64,000 nucleotides of DNA from Coriobacteriaceae bacterium (GTDB lineage: Bacteria > Actinomycetota > Coriobacteriia > Coriobacteriales > Coriobacteriaceae): positions 101,319-165,318 of the forward strand of contig JAUNDT010000003.1 of assembly GCA_030525945.1 (NCBI GenBank), written 5' to 3'. Shown here piece by piece: positions 17,301 through 25,173 of this stretch. How positions within the stretch are numbered: the first letter of the stretch is position 1; every line of letters starts with the position of its first letter. A model generated the notes under the pieces. That model did no database searches. It was not told where the DNA came from and worked only from the letters and a program-made list of their open reading frames with translations. Both the position numbers and the translations under genes were made by a program.

Positions 17301-19358
17301 TTACACCCTTTCCACCCGCATGGCCCGCATGGCGTTCAGGATCGCGATGACCGCCACGCCCACATCGCCAAACACGGCAAGCCACATGCCCGCAACACCG
17401 AGCGCCGCGAGCGCGAGGATGAGCACCTTGACGCCGATGGCGAAGACGATGTTCTGCCAAACGATGCGCATGGTGCGGCGCGCAAGGCGAATGGCGCGCG
17501 CGATATTGCTCGGCTTGTCGTCCATGAGCACCACGTCGGCGGCCTCGATGGCGGCATCCGACCCCATGGCGCCCATGGCGATGCCCACGTCGGCGCGGGT
17601 GAGCACGGGCGCGTCGTTGATGCCGTCGCCCACAAAGGCGAGATTGCCGCGGCTTGCCTGGAGCAGCTCCTCCACTTTGCTCACCTTGTCTTGCGGAAGC
17701 AGCTCCGCCTTGATCTCATCGATGCCGAGCTGGGAGCCGACCGCATGGGCGACGTCGGCGCGGTCGCCGGTGAGCATCACGCAGTGTTCCACGCCTGCAC
17801 GGTGCAGCTCCTCAATGGCACGTGCGGCGTCGTCTTTGACGGTGTCGGCAATCGTGATGCTGCCGGCATAGGCACCGTCGACTGCCACGTGCAGGATCGT
17901 CCCCGCGCCTCCAGAGGCAGGGCAGTCGATGCCATGCGCTTTCATGAGCTTGCCGTTGCCCACGAGCACGGCGTGCCCGTCGATGGTTGCCGCCACGCCA
18001 TGTCCGGCCTTTTCATGCGCATCGCTCACGCGGGCCTGATCTATCACGCCGCCTGCGGCTTCATAGGCGCGGCGCACCGAAGCCGCGATGGGGTGGTCGG
18101 AGAGGGCTTCGGCGTGGGCGGCGAACTCGAGCACGAGATTCTCCGCTGCATTGTGGGGCGCACGTGCACGGCTCTTTGCCGCGCTGCTTGCTTCGAGCAG
18201 CGTCGAATCGGGCGCTTCAATCCCTGTAGGTTCGGGCTCTGCCGCAACACGCGCCGTCTCTGCCCCCTCCGCCATTGCAGAGGCATTCAGGACCTGAGGG
18301 ATCGCCGTCACCTCAACCACATCAAACGTTCCGGAGGTGAGGGTGCCCGTCTTGTCGAACACCACGGTGTCCACCTGTGCGAGCGCCTCGAGATAATTGG
18401 AGCCCTTGACGAGAATGCCGAGCTTGGAGGCGCCACCGATGCCGCCGAAGAACGACAGAGGCACGCTGATAACGAGCGCGCACGGGCAGCTCACCACCAA
18501 AAACGTCAGGCCGCGCAAGATCCAGTCCTGCCAGGCCCCCATGCCGGCAAGCGGTGGAATGACGGCGAGTGCGAGCGCCGCGAGCGTCACGATGGGGGTG
18601 TAGACGCGGGCGAAACGGGTGATGAAATTCTCCGTACGGGCCTTTTTCTCACTCGCGTTTTCCACGAGCTCGAGGATGCGGCTCACCGTAGAGGCGCCGA
18701 ACGGCTTGGTCGTGCGCACGCGCAGCACGCCCGTCATGTTGATGCAGCCAGAGATGACCTCGTCGCCCATTTGCGCGTGACGTGGCATGGATTCGCCGGT
18801 GAGCGCCGCGGTGTCGAGTTCGGAGGTGCCTTCGGTCACGACGCCGTCGATGGGGATGCGCTCGCCGGGCTTGACGACGATGACGCTGCCCGGCGCAACC
18901 TCATCCGGATCGACCTGCACAAGCGCGCCGTTTTGCTCGATGTTGGCGTAGTCGGGCGCGATATCCATCATGGCGGCGATGGATTTGCGGCTCTTGCCCA
19001 CGGCATAGCTCTGGAACAGCTCGCCTACCTGGTAAAAGAGCATGACAGCGGCGCCTTCGGCCATGTGTGGGTCGGCGCCGGGGAAGAACACCATCGCGAA
19101 TGCCCCGATGGTGGCGACGCTAATGAGGAAGTTCTCGTCGAACGCCTCGCCGCGGCGGATGTTGCGCCACGCCTTGCGCAGCACGTCATGCCCGGCGATG
19201 AGATAGGGGATGAGGTAAAGCGCAAAGCTGGCGTACAGCGCGCCTGGATCCCCAAAGACCGCGGCGAGCAGCCCCGTCTCCTCGGCAAGCATCACCGCAA
19301 AGAAGATCGCGAGCGCAATGAGAATCCGCTTGAGCCACCGTTTCTGTTTCTTGTTCAT
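17301..19358 (-). CDS. Heavy-metal P1B-type ATPase (Cd/Zn/Pb-like), without HMA domain
   Basis: A 685-residue metal-exporting ATPase. Markers are TGES at 187-190, the transmembrane metal site CPC at 291-293, the phosphorylation motif DKTGTLT with Asp335, the SDHP dipeptide near 422, and GDGINDAP toward the C-terminus. CPC with an HP locus is typical of the P1B class. About 55 low-complexity Ala/Glu-rich residues (352-405) follow the phosphorylation site and are unusual. The N-terminus starts directly with membrane helices, so the HMA domain is missing; a separate HMA protein is encoded upstream. With the ArsR gene it forms a minus-strand metal-resistance unit. Zn/Cd is likely but not proven. 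Confidence 0.92.
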   Translation of the reverse strand: MNKKQKRWLKRILIALAIFFAVMLAEETGLLAAVFGDPGALYASFALYLIPYLIAGHDVLRKAWRNIRRGEAFDENFLISVATIGAFAMVFFPGADPHMAEGAAVMLFYQVGELFQSYAVGKSRKSIAAMMDIAPDYANIEQNGALVQVDPDEVAPGSVIVVKPGERIPIDGVVTEGTSELDTAALTGESMPRHAQMGDEVISGCINMTGVLRVRTTKPFGASTVSRILELVENASEKKARTENFITRFARVYTPIVTLAALALAVIPPLAGMGAWQDWILRGLTFLVVSCPCALVISVPLSFFGGIGGASKLGILVKGSNYLEALAQVDTVVFDKTGTLTSGTFDVVEVTAIPQVLNASAMAEGAETARVAAEPEPTGIEAPDSTLLEASSAAKSRARAPHNAAENLVLEFAAHAEALSDHPIAASVRRAYEAAGGVIDQARVSDAHEKAGHGVAATIDGHAVLVGNGKLMKAHGIDCPASGGAGTILHVAVDGAYAGSITIADTVKDDAARAIEELHRAGVEHCVMLTGDRADVAHAVGSQLGIDEIKAELLPQDKVSKVEELLQASRGNLAFVGDGINDAPVLTRADVGIAMGAMGSDAAIEAADVVLMDDKPSNIARAIRLARRTMRIVWQNIVFAIGVKVLILALAALGVAGMWLAVFGDVGVAVIAILNAMRAMRVERV

Positions 19359-19453
19359 ATAACACCACTCCAATCGGCGATGTCGCCAGCATATGGGGTA
19401 GAGATGCAGCCGGACTGTTGCCCAGCGCCGTTACGAGCGGGATGAAGCAGGCA

Positions 19454-19520
19454 GGGGGCGGGCGAACTCGCCGCGATTTCTGAGCGTAGCGAAGCTGAGC
19501 GGAGAGCTCGCCCGTCTCCG
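19454..19520. repeat. Inverted repeat with shared loop, copy I
   Basis: Imperfect 19-base arms (about 15 of 19 positions pair) enclose GCGATTTCTGAGCG followed by TAGCGAAGCTGAGCG, almost identical to the loop at 17226-17254. It sits between the HMA gene and the ATPase gene, so it may shape the relative expression of these two genes. Confidence 0.65.
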
Positions 19521-19542
19521 GCCGATGGGAATGAGTCGCGTT

Positions 19543-19761
19543 CTAACGCAGAATCTCGCAGTCTGGCTCGATGTCCGCCGTAAGCTTAACGACGGCGTCG
19601 AGCACGCGGTCGAAGTCCTCGTCCGCCGCCTCGAGCGTGAGCTTTTGGGTGAGGTAGTTCACCTTCGCATTCTGTACGCCGTCGAGCTTCTTGATAGCGT
19701 CCTCGAGCTTGCCGGCGCATACCGCGCAGTCGATCTCGTCGAGCTTGAATACCTTACGCAT
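19543..19761 (-). CDS. Small heavy-metal-associated (HMA) domain protein
   Basis: A 72-residue protein consisting of one HMA fold, MRKVFKLDEIDCAVCAGKLE onward. The metal ligands would be the two cysteines of CAVC at about residues 12-15. The DCAVCAxK pattern, with Asp before the first Cys, is typical of the Zn/Cd/Pb group and differs from copper chaperones. The start at 19761 has AGGATC upstream; an in-frame ATG at 19818 is rejected. It lies between the ArsR regulator and an ATPase lacking its own HMA domain, so it probably passes metal to that pump. Confidence 0.85.
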   Translation of the reverse strand: MRKVFKLDEIDCAVCAGKLEDAIKKLDGVQNAKVNYLTQKLTLEAADEDFDRVLDAVVKLTADIEPDCEILR

Positions 19762-19862
19762 GGTGTGATCCTTTCGGGATTGCGCCGGACCATCGGAGGG
19801 GCGGGCGTTGGGTTGCATGGGTTGCCGTGGGGCGGTTACGTTCGGGTTCGTACCGATGGCGT

Positions 19863-20210
19863 CTACTCGCAGATGTGGGTCATGCCCTGGTCAAGGATGG
19901 TGAGCACGTGGTCATCGGCGAGGGAGTACAGGATGCTGCGCCCATCGCGCCGGAATTTGACCAGGTGCGACTGCTTGAGAATACGCAGCTGGTGTGAGAC
20001 CGCGGATTGGGACGTGCCCGTTGCCTCGGCGATATCGTTGACGCTCAGCTCGGAAACGAGCAGCGCGTACAGGATCTTGATGCGCGTGGTGTCGCTGAAC
20101 ACCTTGAACAGATCAGCGAGGTCGTAGAGCAGCTCCTCGTCGGGCAGGTCGCCGCCATGCGCCGCGTCGCAGCGGCAAGGCTCGGCGTGCGAAGCCGTTT
20201 CGGGATTCAT
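19863..20210 (-). CDS. ArsR/SmtB-family metal-sensing repressor
   Basis: A 115-residue winged-helix regulator. The N-terminus has clustered Cys/His (PCRCDAAHGG), then LADLFKVFSDTTRIKILYAL, the ELSVNDIAE segment where CadC-like proteins carry their alpha-3 cysteines (no Cys here), the recognition helix TSQSAVSHQLRILK, and a C-terminal DHVLTILDQGMTHICE that resembles the alpha-5 site (Asp/His...His). So N-terminal or alpha-5 metal sites are likely, typical of Zn/Cd/Pb sensors. AGGAG precedes the ATG. It is the first gene of the operon with the HMA protein and ATPase, and two matching operators lie just upstream. Confidence 0.92.
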   Translation of the reverse strand: MNPETASHAEPCRCDAAHGGDLPDEELLYDLADLFKVFSDTTRIKILYALLVSELSVNDIAEATGTSQSAVSHQLRILKQSHLVKFRRDGRSILYSLADDHVLTILDQGMTHICE

Positions 20211-20225
20211 GGCAATCTCCTCTCA

Positions 20226-20284
20226 TATGAACAAGCATTCATACCTTCTATAACTGATTATATGAGCGCATGTTCATAAGTCAA
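20226..20284 (-). promoter_or_regulatory. Promoter and two ArsR-type operators of the metal operon
   Basis: Read leftward, -35 TTGACT (20279-20284) and -10 TATAAT (20257-20262) are separated by 16 bases. A dyad TATGAG-N6-TTCATA (20261-20278) fills that spacer exactly, and a second, perfect dyad TATGAA-N6-TTCATA lies at 20226-20243, between the -10 and the start codon. The half-sites match the AT-rich 6-6-6 operators known for ArsR/SmtB repressors, so the adjacent regulator most likely represses its own operon from here. Confidence 0.82.
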
Positions 20285-20409
20285 GCAGATACGTGATGCA
20301 TTTGTTTTGCCGGTTGGGCCGGCTGCCTGTCCTGCCGAGGTGGCCGTTCGTCGGGCTCATTGATTTGATTTCCATGTTTGGATGCGAGAGTCGCGCGTTG
20401 TGGGGGAGC

Positions 20410-20549
20410 GCAAATACGCAAATGCGCGGATAAACTCCGATGAACGGAGATCCGTGCAATGTTGTGTAGATAAAACCGCAGGTAATTGGCTCGTGTGTTT
20501 TTGCGATACTCCGGCAGGTCAGATTTTATCCGCGCATTTGCGTATTTGC
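20410..20549. repeat. Perfect 25-bp inverted repeat, 90-base interior
   Basis: Arms at 20410-20434 (starting GCAAATACGCAAATGCGCGG) and 20525-20549 are exact complements. The interior contains a small CTCCG/CGGAG hairpin and no recognisable gene. It occupies the centre of the 605-bp gap between the metal operon and the exonuclease gene. Nothing else in this window shares its arms. The rest of the gap beyond the promoter shows no feature I can name. Confidence 0.75.
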
Positions 20550-20815
20550 AGCCTGAAGGGCCGCTGGATGCCAAAGGCAACCGATTGCTGTCGGTCTTTT
20601 AAGTCGGTATCGGGCACATGCGGGCTGGTGTTGGGATTGCTTGTCAGCATAAAGGGGATACTGGAAGTCCGGAGTAATGGACTTTCATTTATACCTGGAT
20701 AATTCACTCGCATGCAAACGGCCGGCCCGCAGTGTAGGCGCGGGCCGGCCGGTGCGATGGATCTTGATGCGAGCTGTGGGAGAACGGCGCGTTTATGATG
20801 CCGCGCTACAAGTCG

Positions 20816-21781
20816 CTACTCCTTGAACATGTTCTTGCCGTTGAACTCCGCCTGCACGGTGCGCAGCATGAGGTCGGTGTCATCGAGGCCTAGGTGCAGC
20901 TCGTTCTCGTCGGCGGCGAGCGTGCCGCGACGGCGGGCCCAGTTCTGCAGGCTCGCGGGAGCGCTCTCACGCGGCAGGGTACGAACCTCGCCGTCGATGG
21001 AGCGGCAGATGTGGCGCGAGTCGATCACGATGATCTTTCCCGTGCGGCGAGCCTCGGCGTAGCCGGGGAGATGCAGCATGAACCAGCTGTCCTCAAAGGC
21101 CGCGTTGTGCGCCATGATGGGGTAGCGCTTCATGAGCTTGAGCAGTTCTTTTTGCAGCTTGGCATCCAGGCGGAAGGGCGTTTTGCCCTCAAGGTCGGAC
21201 CACTGGATGTGGTGGATATCCGCGAGCGGGACGCCGGTCTCGCGATAGAGCTCGGGGATGCCGCAGTAGAAGGCCTGCGGGTCGCGCGGGACGGCGTCGC
21301 TCTTGAGGTCCATGAGCTCCCAGCCCACGTTGATGATGTAACCGCGCTCGGGTGCGCGCCCGGTGGTCTCGATGTCGATGCCCAGCACCGTGCCCTTGAT
21401 GGGCTTGCGCACGTAGGCGACGGAGTACGCGTCGCGGTCGCCGCGGACCTCGCGAGCCACGCCGGCGGCAGTGCGGCCCTGCATCTTGGCGATGCCGGCG
21501 CACAGGTCCGCATCGCTAAGGTTGCGCGCGAGCAAGGGGCTGGACAGGTTGCGCAGACGGCCCTCGCCGATCTGGTCGCACAGCTCACGGTTCTGGTCGG
21601 CCAAGCGCAGGATCACCTCGAAGTCGAATCCAGGCTCGTCGTTGGTGCGCCACTCGTCGATGAGGGCCTTCATGGCCTCCTCGCCGCGCTGGCGCTCGGA
21701 CTCCATGGCGTCGTAGTCGCCGTAGATGAACATGGGGATAAAGGGCTGCATCGAATATTCGAGCGCCTGCTGTACGTTCAT
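20816..21781 (-). CDS. DEDDh-type 3'-5' exonuclease domain protein
   Basis: A 321-residue protein. An N-terminal helical region of about 130 residues without clear homology is followed by a DnaQ-like exonuclease domain. GIDIETTG carries the first Asp/Glu pair, NAAFEDSWF (with HNA) the second Asp, and HLGLDDTDLM the final His and Asp. The His five residues before the last Asp marks the DEDDh class. ATG 21781 follows AGGAG; a longer in-frame start at 21832 lacks a site. Such proteins trim DNA or RNA 3' ends; the substrate here is unknown. It appears monocistronic. Confidence 0.85.
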   Translation of the reverse strand: MNVQQALEYSMQPFIPMFIYGDYDAMESERQRGEEAMKALIDEWRTNDEPGFDFEVILRLADQNRELCDQIGEGRLRNLSSPLLARNLSDADLCAGIAKMQGRTAAGVAREVRGDRDAYSVAYVRKPIKGTVLGIDIETTGRAPERGYIINVGWELMDLKSDAVPRDPQAFYCGIPELYRETGVPLADIHHIQWSDLEGKTPFRLDAKLQKELLKLMKRYPIMAHNAAFEDSWFMLHLPGYAEARRTGKIIVIDSRHICRSIDGEVRTLPRESAPASLQNWARRRGTLAADENELHLGLDDTDLMLRTVQAEFNGKNMFKE

Positions 21782-21959
21782 GGGAACTCCTATCTTGGCG
21801 CGCGCCGGGCGACTCTGCTGCGAGCGCGGCACACTGGGTTCAGGGTCGGTTTGTTCGCACCTGAGTATAAAGGCTCATAGCGACAGGGAAGTGTTTGTCA
21901 GATGAAACTTTCTGTTCGTCCCCCCCATGATGTTTGTTCGTCCCCATGGTGTCGCTGTG

Positions 21960-22031
21960 AGTTATCCATCTATAACTTGAGAGTATACTTGTGCATTTGC
22001 CCCGCGTGCGTCTGTTGCGTGGCATGCGGGG
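21960..22031 (+). promoter_or_regulatory. Operator-like dyad, promoter and 5' hairpin ahead of the His-rich permease
   Basis: AGTTAT-N6-ATAACT (21960-21977) is a perfect 6-6-6 dyad upstream of -10 TATACT (21984-21989), in the place of the -35. The architecture matches the ArsR-type operators at 20.2 kb although the half-site differs. Just after the predicted start point, CCCCGCGTGC (22000) pairs with GCATGCGGGG (22022-22031), a hairpin at the very 5' end of a leader of about 150 nt. Confidence 0.5.
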
Positions 22032-22148
22032 TATGAGAATACCTACCTTGTTCCATCACGGGCGCTTCGGGCACCATGATGCCCCCGCCGTTGTTGCCGT
22101 ATCGTGGCGCCCATCGCAGGCGTGCCGTTCAGGTGAGGAGATTCAGCC

Positions 22149-23429
22149 GTGGAGCTGCTGTTACATATGGTTGAGCATGCGCTCGAGGATACCGTGGCGC
22201 TTGTTCCGTTTTTATTCGTGACCTACATCGCGCTCGAGGCACTTGAGCACGCTGCGGGAAATCGCGCGAATGCCGTGGTGCGCCGTGCGGGCGCCGCGGG
22301 TCCGGTGGCGGGCGCGCTGTTGGGCGTTGTGCCGCAGTGCGGGTTTTCCGCGATGGCGGCGACGCTCTACGCGGGCCGCGTGGTGACGCTCGGTACGCTG
22401 GTGGCCGTGTTTTTGTCCACCTCAGACGAGATGCTGCCCATGCTGGTGGCCGAGCGCGTCGAAGCGTCGCTGCTGGTTAAGGTTCTGGGCACCAAGGTGG
22501 CGATTGCGCTTATCACGGGTGTCGCTGCGGATTTGACGATTAGGGCCCTGCGCAAGAACGCCCGCGTCCACACGTTTCTGCGTAAGACCGTGCTGAGCGT
22601 GCGACGAGATGGCGTCGAGGCTGATGTGGTTGACCAGATGGCCGAAGGCGGAGAGAACGCCGAGCACATCTGTCGTTTGTGCGAGCAGGACCACTGCGGA
22701 TGCGGTCATGCGCACAGGCACGACCATGAGCACGGCCACGGTCACGAGCATGGACTCGACCAGGATCGCGACCACGGCCACGGGCTCGACCACGGCCACG
22801 GGCTCGACCACGGCCACGGCCATGGTCACGGGCGCGACAAGAGTCGCGATCACGGCCACAGGCTCGACCGGGGTCGCGATCACGTCCAGAGCCAGCGCGG
22901 CACGCTTGGACCCGAGGACGCTCAGCCCCATGTCGCCGCCGCCTGCGATGCTCGCCATCACGAGCCCGGTTATGCCGAGGAAGGCACGCACGTCGATTGC
23001 TGTGACCATGGCCACGACAGTCATCGCCACGGTCTTATTGGCTCCATCGTGAAGAGCGCCGTGTCGCATACCGTCCAGGTGAGCCTTTTCATTTTTCTCG
23101 TGACCTGCGTCCTGGTACTTGTGCTCGAGACGGTGGGGGAGGGCGCCCTGGCCTCATTCCTTTCGGGTAACCAGGTTCTCGCGGTGTTCGCTTCCGCCTT
23201 GGTCGGTCTGGTCCCCAATTGCTCTGCGAGCGTGGTGATCACGCAGCTCTATCTTGAGGGCGTTCTTGGCTTTGCCTCTCTAATGGCTGGATTGCTTACC
23301 TCGGCGGGCGTGGGTTACCTGGTGCTTTTCCGTACCAACCGGCATCCGCGCGAGAACACCGTAATCGTTGTCGGGCTCTTTTTCGTGGCAAGTTTTTGGG
23401 GCTTTGCGTTGGGGCTCTTGGGGCTGTAA
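22149..23429 (+). CDS. Putative arsenic/metal efflux permease with His-rich loop
   Basis: A 426-residue membrane protein of the putative manganese/arsenic efflux family. It has an N-terminal block with GVVPQCGFSAMAATLYAGR and a C-terminal block with ALVGLVPNCSASVVITQLY. These two halves are inverted-repeat-like and each holds a P-x-C motif, as in such permeases. Between them is a long cytoplasmic or external loop (about residues 180-300) rich in His-Asp-Gly, partly encoded by 18-bp DNA repeats. GTG at 22149 follows GAGGAG. The His loop could bind metal. Direction of transport and exact ion are inferred from the family only. Confidence 0.82.
   Translation: MELLLHMVEHALEDTVALVPFLFVTYIALEALEHAAGNRANAVVRRAGAAGPVAGALLGVVPQCGFSAMAATLYAGRVVTLGTLVAVFLSTSDEMLPMLVAERVEASLLVKVLGTKVAIALITGVAADLTIRALRKNARVHTFLRKTVLSVRRDGVEADVVDQMAEGGENAEHICRLCEQDHCGCGHAHRHDHEHGHGHEHGLDQDRDHGHGLDHGHGLDHGHGHGHGRDKSRDHGHRLDRGRDHVQSQRGTLGPEDAQPHVAAACDARHHEPGYAEEGTHVDCCDHGHDSHRHGLIGSIVKSAVSHTVQVSLFIFLVTCVLVLVLETVGEGALASFLSGNQVLAVFASALVGLVPNCSASVVITQLYLEGVLGFASLMAGLLTSAGVGYLVLFRTNRHPRENTVIVVGLFFVASFWGFALGLLGL
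22770..22823 (+). repeat. 18-bp coding repeat in the His-rich loop
   Basis: GACCACGGCCACGGGCTC occurs at 22770 and 22788 with no change and begins again at 22806. In frame it encodes DHGHGL. The number of units could vary by slippage without breaking the frame. Confidence 0.85.
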
Positions 23430-23450
23430 GGGCATTGCCCGATTGGGTGC

Positions 23451-23963
23451 CTACTCCCGCAATGCTTCTTTGATCAGGCGGGTAAGGTTGCAACGAAAGC
23501 GCTCGCGGTCATCGTCGGTAAAAGCCGACGGTCCCTGAGTTCGCCCGCCTGCGCGGCGCACCTTCTTTTCTTCGTGCCTAATGAACAGCTGCATATCGAT
23601 GGTGGCTTTGTTGTACGCATGCCCGCGCACGCCAATGGCAAACGCGCTGCGGCCAAGTACCATGCTCGCGAGTCCGATGTCCTGCGTGACCACGATGTCC
23701 CCTGCGCTCAGGCGCTCTACGATGGCAAAGTCAGCGCTATCCGCCCCAGTGCTGACATCCAGCGTTTCGACCCAAAACCCTGGGTGCTTCGCATCCTCCC
23801 CGCGTGCGTTTTCTGGGGAGCGCGGGTCGTTGCGCTGAATGCGGCGCTCGAGGTTTTGCGTGGAGTTGCCTGCGATGACAACGGGAATCCTCGCCGCGCG
23901 GGCGCAGGCGAGCGCTTCCTTGGTGACGGGGCATGCGTCGGCATCGATGAACAAGGTGGGCAT
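23451..23963 (-). CDS. YaiI/YqxD family (DUF188) PIN-like protein
   Basis: A 170-residue DUF188 protein. MPTLFIDADACPVTKEAL at the N-terminus, ADFAIVERLSAGDIVVTQDIGLA in the middle, and GRTQGPSAFTDDDRERF near the C-terminus are the family signatures. The acidic residues suggest a PIN/NYN-like metal-dependent nuclease fold, but no activity is established for the family. It ends 21 bases from the stop of the convergent permease gene. It appears to be a single-gene unit. Confidence 0.93.
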   Translation of the reverse strand: MPTLFIDADACPVTKEALACARAARIPVVIAGNSTQNLERRIQRNDPRSPENARGEDAKHPGFWVETLDVSTGADSADFAIVERLSAGDIVVTQDIGLASMVLGRSAFAIGVRGHAYNKATIDMQLFIRHEEKKVRRAGGRTQGPSAFTDDDRERFRCNLTRLIKEALRE

Positions 23964-24119
23964 GAGAATCCCTTCGGACGGGTGCGGAGGTCTTTACGGT
24001 TTGCCAACCATGCGGGCATGCGCTTTCGGGTAGAGCCCATACTGAGCGCCGGACGGTTGAGCATTTCTCGGCGTGCGGGTTGGTTTACACGCGTTGGAAA
24101 TGCGTTGACCCTCATTATG

Positions 24120-24245
24120 ACTGAGTGGGATGGTCGCGGATGATTGAGATGTGGGTGCTTACGGGCGATTGAGCTCGGATGCTCGCGGCTGAGTGAGATT
24201 CGAATACTCGTGGGCAATCGAGATGCGGAGCCCTGCGAGTAATTG
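24120..24245 (+). repeat. Degenerate 25-bp tandem array upstream of the phosphatase gene
   Basis: About four full units of 24-25 bp with consensus close to ATTGAGATNCGGATGCTCG followed by CGGGCG, plus part-units on each side. For example ATTGAGATGTGGGTGCTTAC, ATTGAGCTCGGATGCTCGCG, and AGTGAGATTCGAATACTCGT start at about 24143, 24168 and 24192. The units differ at many positions, so the array is old. A 25-bp period is not a multiple of three, which argues against coding. The remaining part of this 420-bp gap shows no other feature. Confidence 0.6.
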
Positions 24246-24383
24246 TGGTGTGAGCGGTTTTGGGGTTATCTTTACGATTGATGTCGGCTGCGACGCCCCG
24301 GGTGGCAAGGCCTTGAACATGCTCGCGAGGTCGACGCCGCCGGTTGGCCCGTCCAATTAAGGGAAACATGGATAGGAGTTGTC

Positions 24384-24974
24384 ATGTCAAAAGAACTCTA
24401 TCTCGTTCGTCACGGTAAGACGATGTTCAACGAAAAGCGGGTGATCCAAGGCTGGTGCGATGCGCCACTTACCACGGAGGGGGAGCAGCAAGCAGCACGC
24501 ATCGGCAGGTACTTTTTGCAGGAGAACATAACGTTCGACCATGCGTATACATCTACGCTTACACGTACGCAGCAAACCATGGAACGCATTACCGACATGC
24601 CATACGACCGCGTTGAGGATTTGCGCGAATGGGGCTTTGGGGCGTTTGAGGGCGAGCGTGTTGACCTTATGCCACCGTTTCCATGGGTAGATTTTTACGT
24701 TCCGTTTGGCGGGGAGGCACAGCTTGATGTGAGGAAGCGCGTTTGCAATGCGCTGACAGATATCATGAGCCGTCCCGACCATGAGAAGGTGCTGGTGGTG
24801 AGCCATGGCTCTGCCTGTCGAGAGTTTCTTACACAGTGGGTGCCCGATGGCGGATATGATCGCGGCGGTGTGCCCGGTAACTGTAGCATCATGCGTTTTA
24901 CGTTTGAGGATGATGCATTTTGCTTGCAGGAGATTATCGAGCAGCAGCGTCTTGTGGAGCTGCTTGGGGAGTAG
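24384..24974 (+). CDS. Histidine phosphatase family protein (phosphoglycerate-mutase-like)
   Basis: A 196-residue cofactor-independent-looking member of the histidine phosphatase superfamily. LYLVRHGKTMFNEKRVIQGW gives the catalytic RHG near residues 8-10. The second His lies in VLVVSHGSACREFL, and the acidic residue in WGFGAFEG. The start follows ATAGGAG. Members dephosphorylate small phosphometabolites; without a close match the substrate stays open. No neighbouring gene explains its role. Confidence 0.93.
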   Translation: MSKELYLVRHGKTMFNEKRVIQGWCDAPLTTEGEQQAARIGRYFLQENITFDHAYTSTLTRTQQTMERITDMPYDRVEDLREWGFGAFEGERVDLMPPFPWVDFYVPFGGEAQLDVRKRVCNALTDIMSRPDHEKVLVVSHGSACREFLTQWVPDGGYDRGGVPGNCSIMRFTFEDDAFCLQEIIEQQRLVELLGE

Positions 24975-25057
24975 TTTTACAAGCTGGTTTGCCGCCTGCT
25001 TTTGTGGGCGCTGGCTTTATTGCAAACCGGCTGGCGTCTTGAGCTGAGATCGTTCGG

Positions 25058-25100
25058 AGAAAAGAGGGTCAAGGGACGGCGTCCCTTGACCCTCTTTTCT
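25058..25100. terminator. 20-bp perfect terminator hairpin
   Basis: AGAAAAGAGGGTCAAGGGAC pairs with its exact complement across the loop GGC. The A/T-rich ends give TTTTCT on the + side and an equal run on the minus side, so it can stop transcription both ways. It follows the phosphatase gene by 83 bases. Confidence 0.8.
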
Positions 25101-25173
25101 AGTATAGAATAATCCGTATCAAATATAAAAGAATGTGAATACAGTTTCCACTTCACGTTTTTAGGTCTAATTC

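Noticed and set aside
24120-24245. CRISPR array
   Set aside because: Units are degenerate and directly adjacent with no unique spacers, and no cas genes are present.
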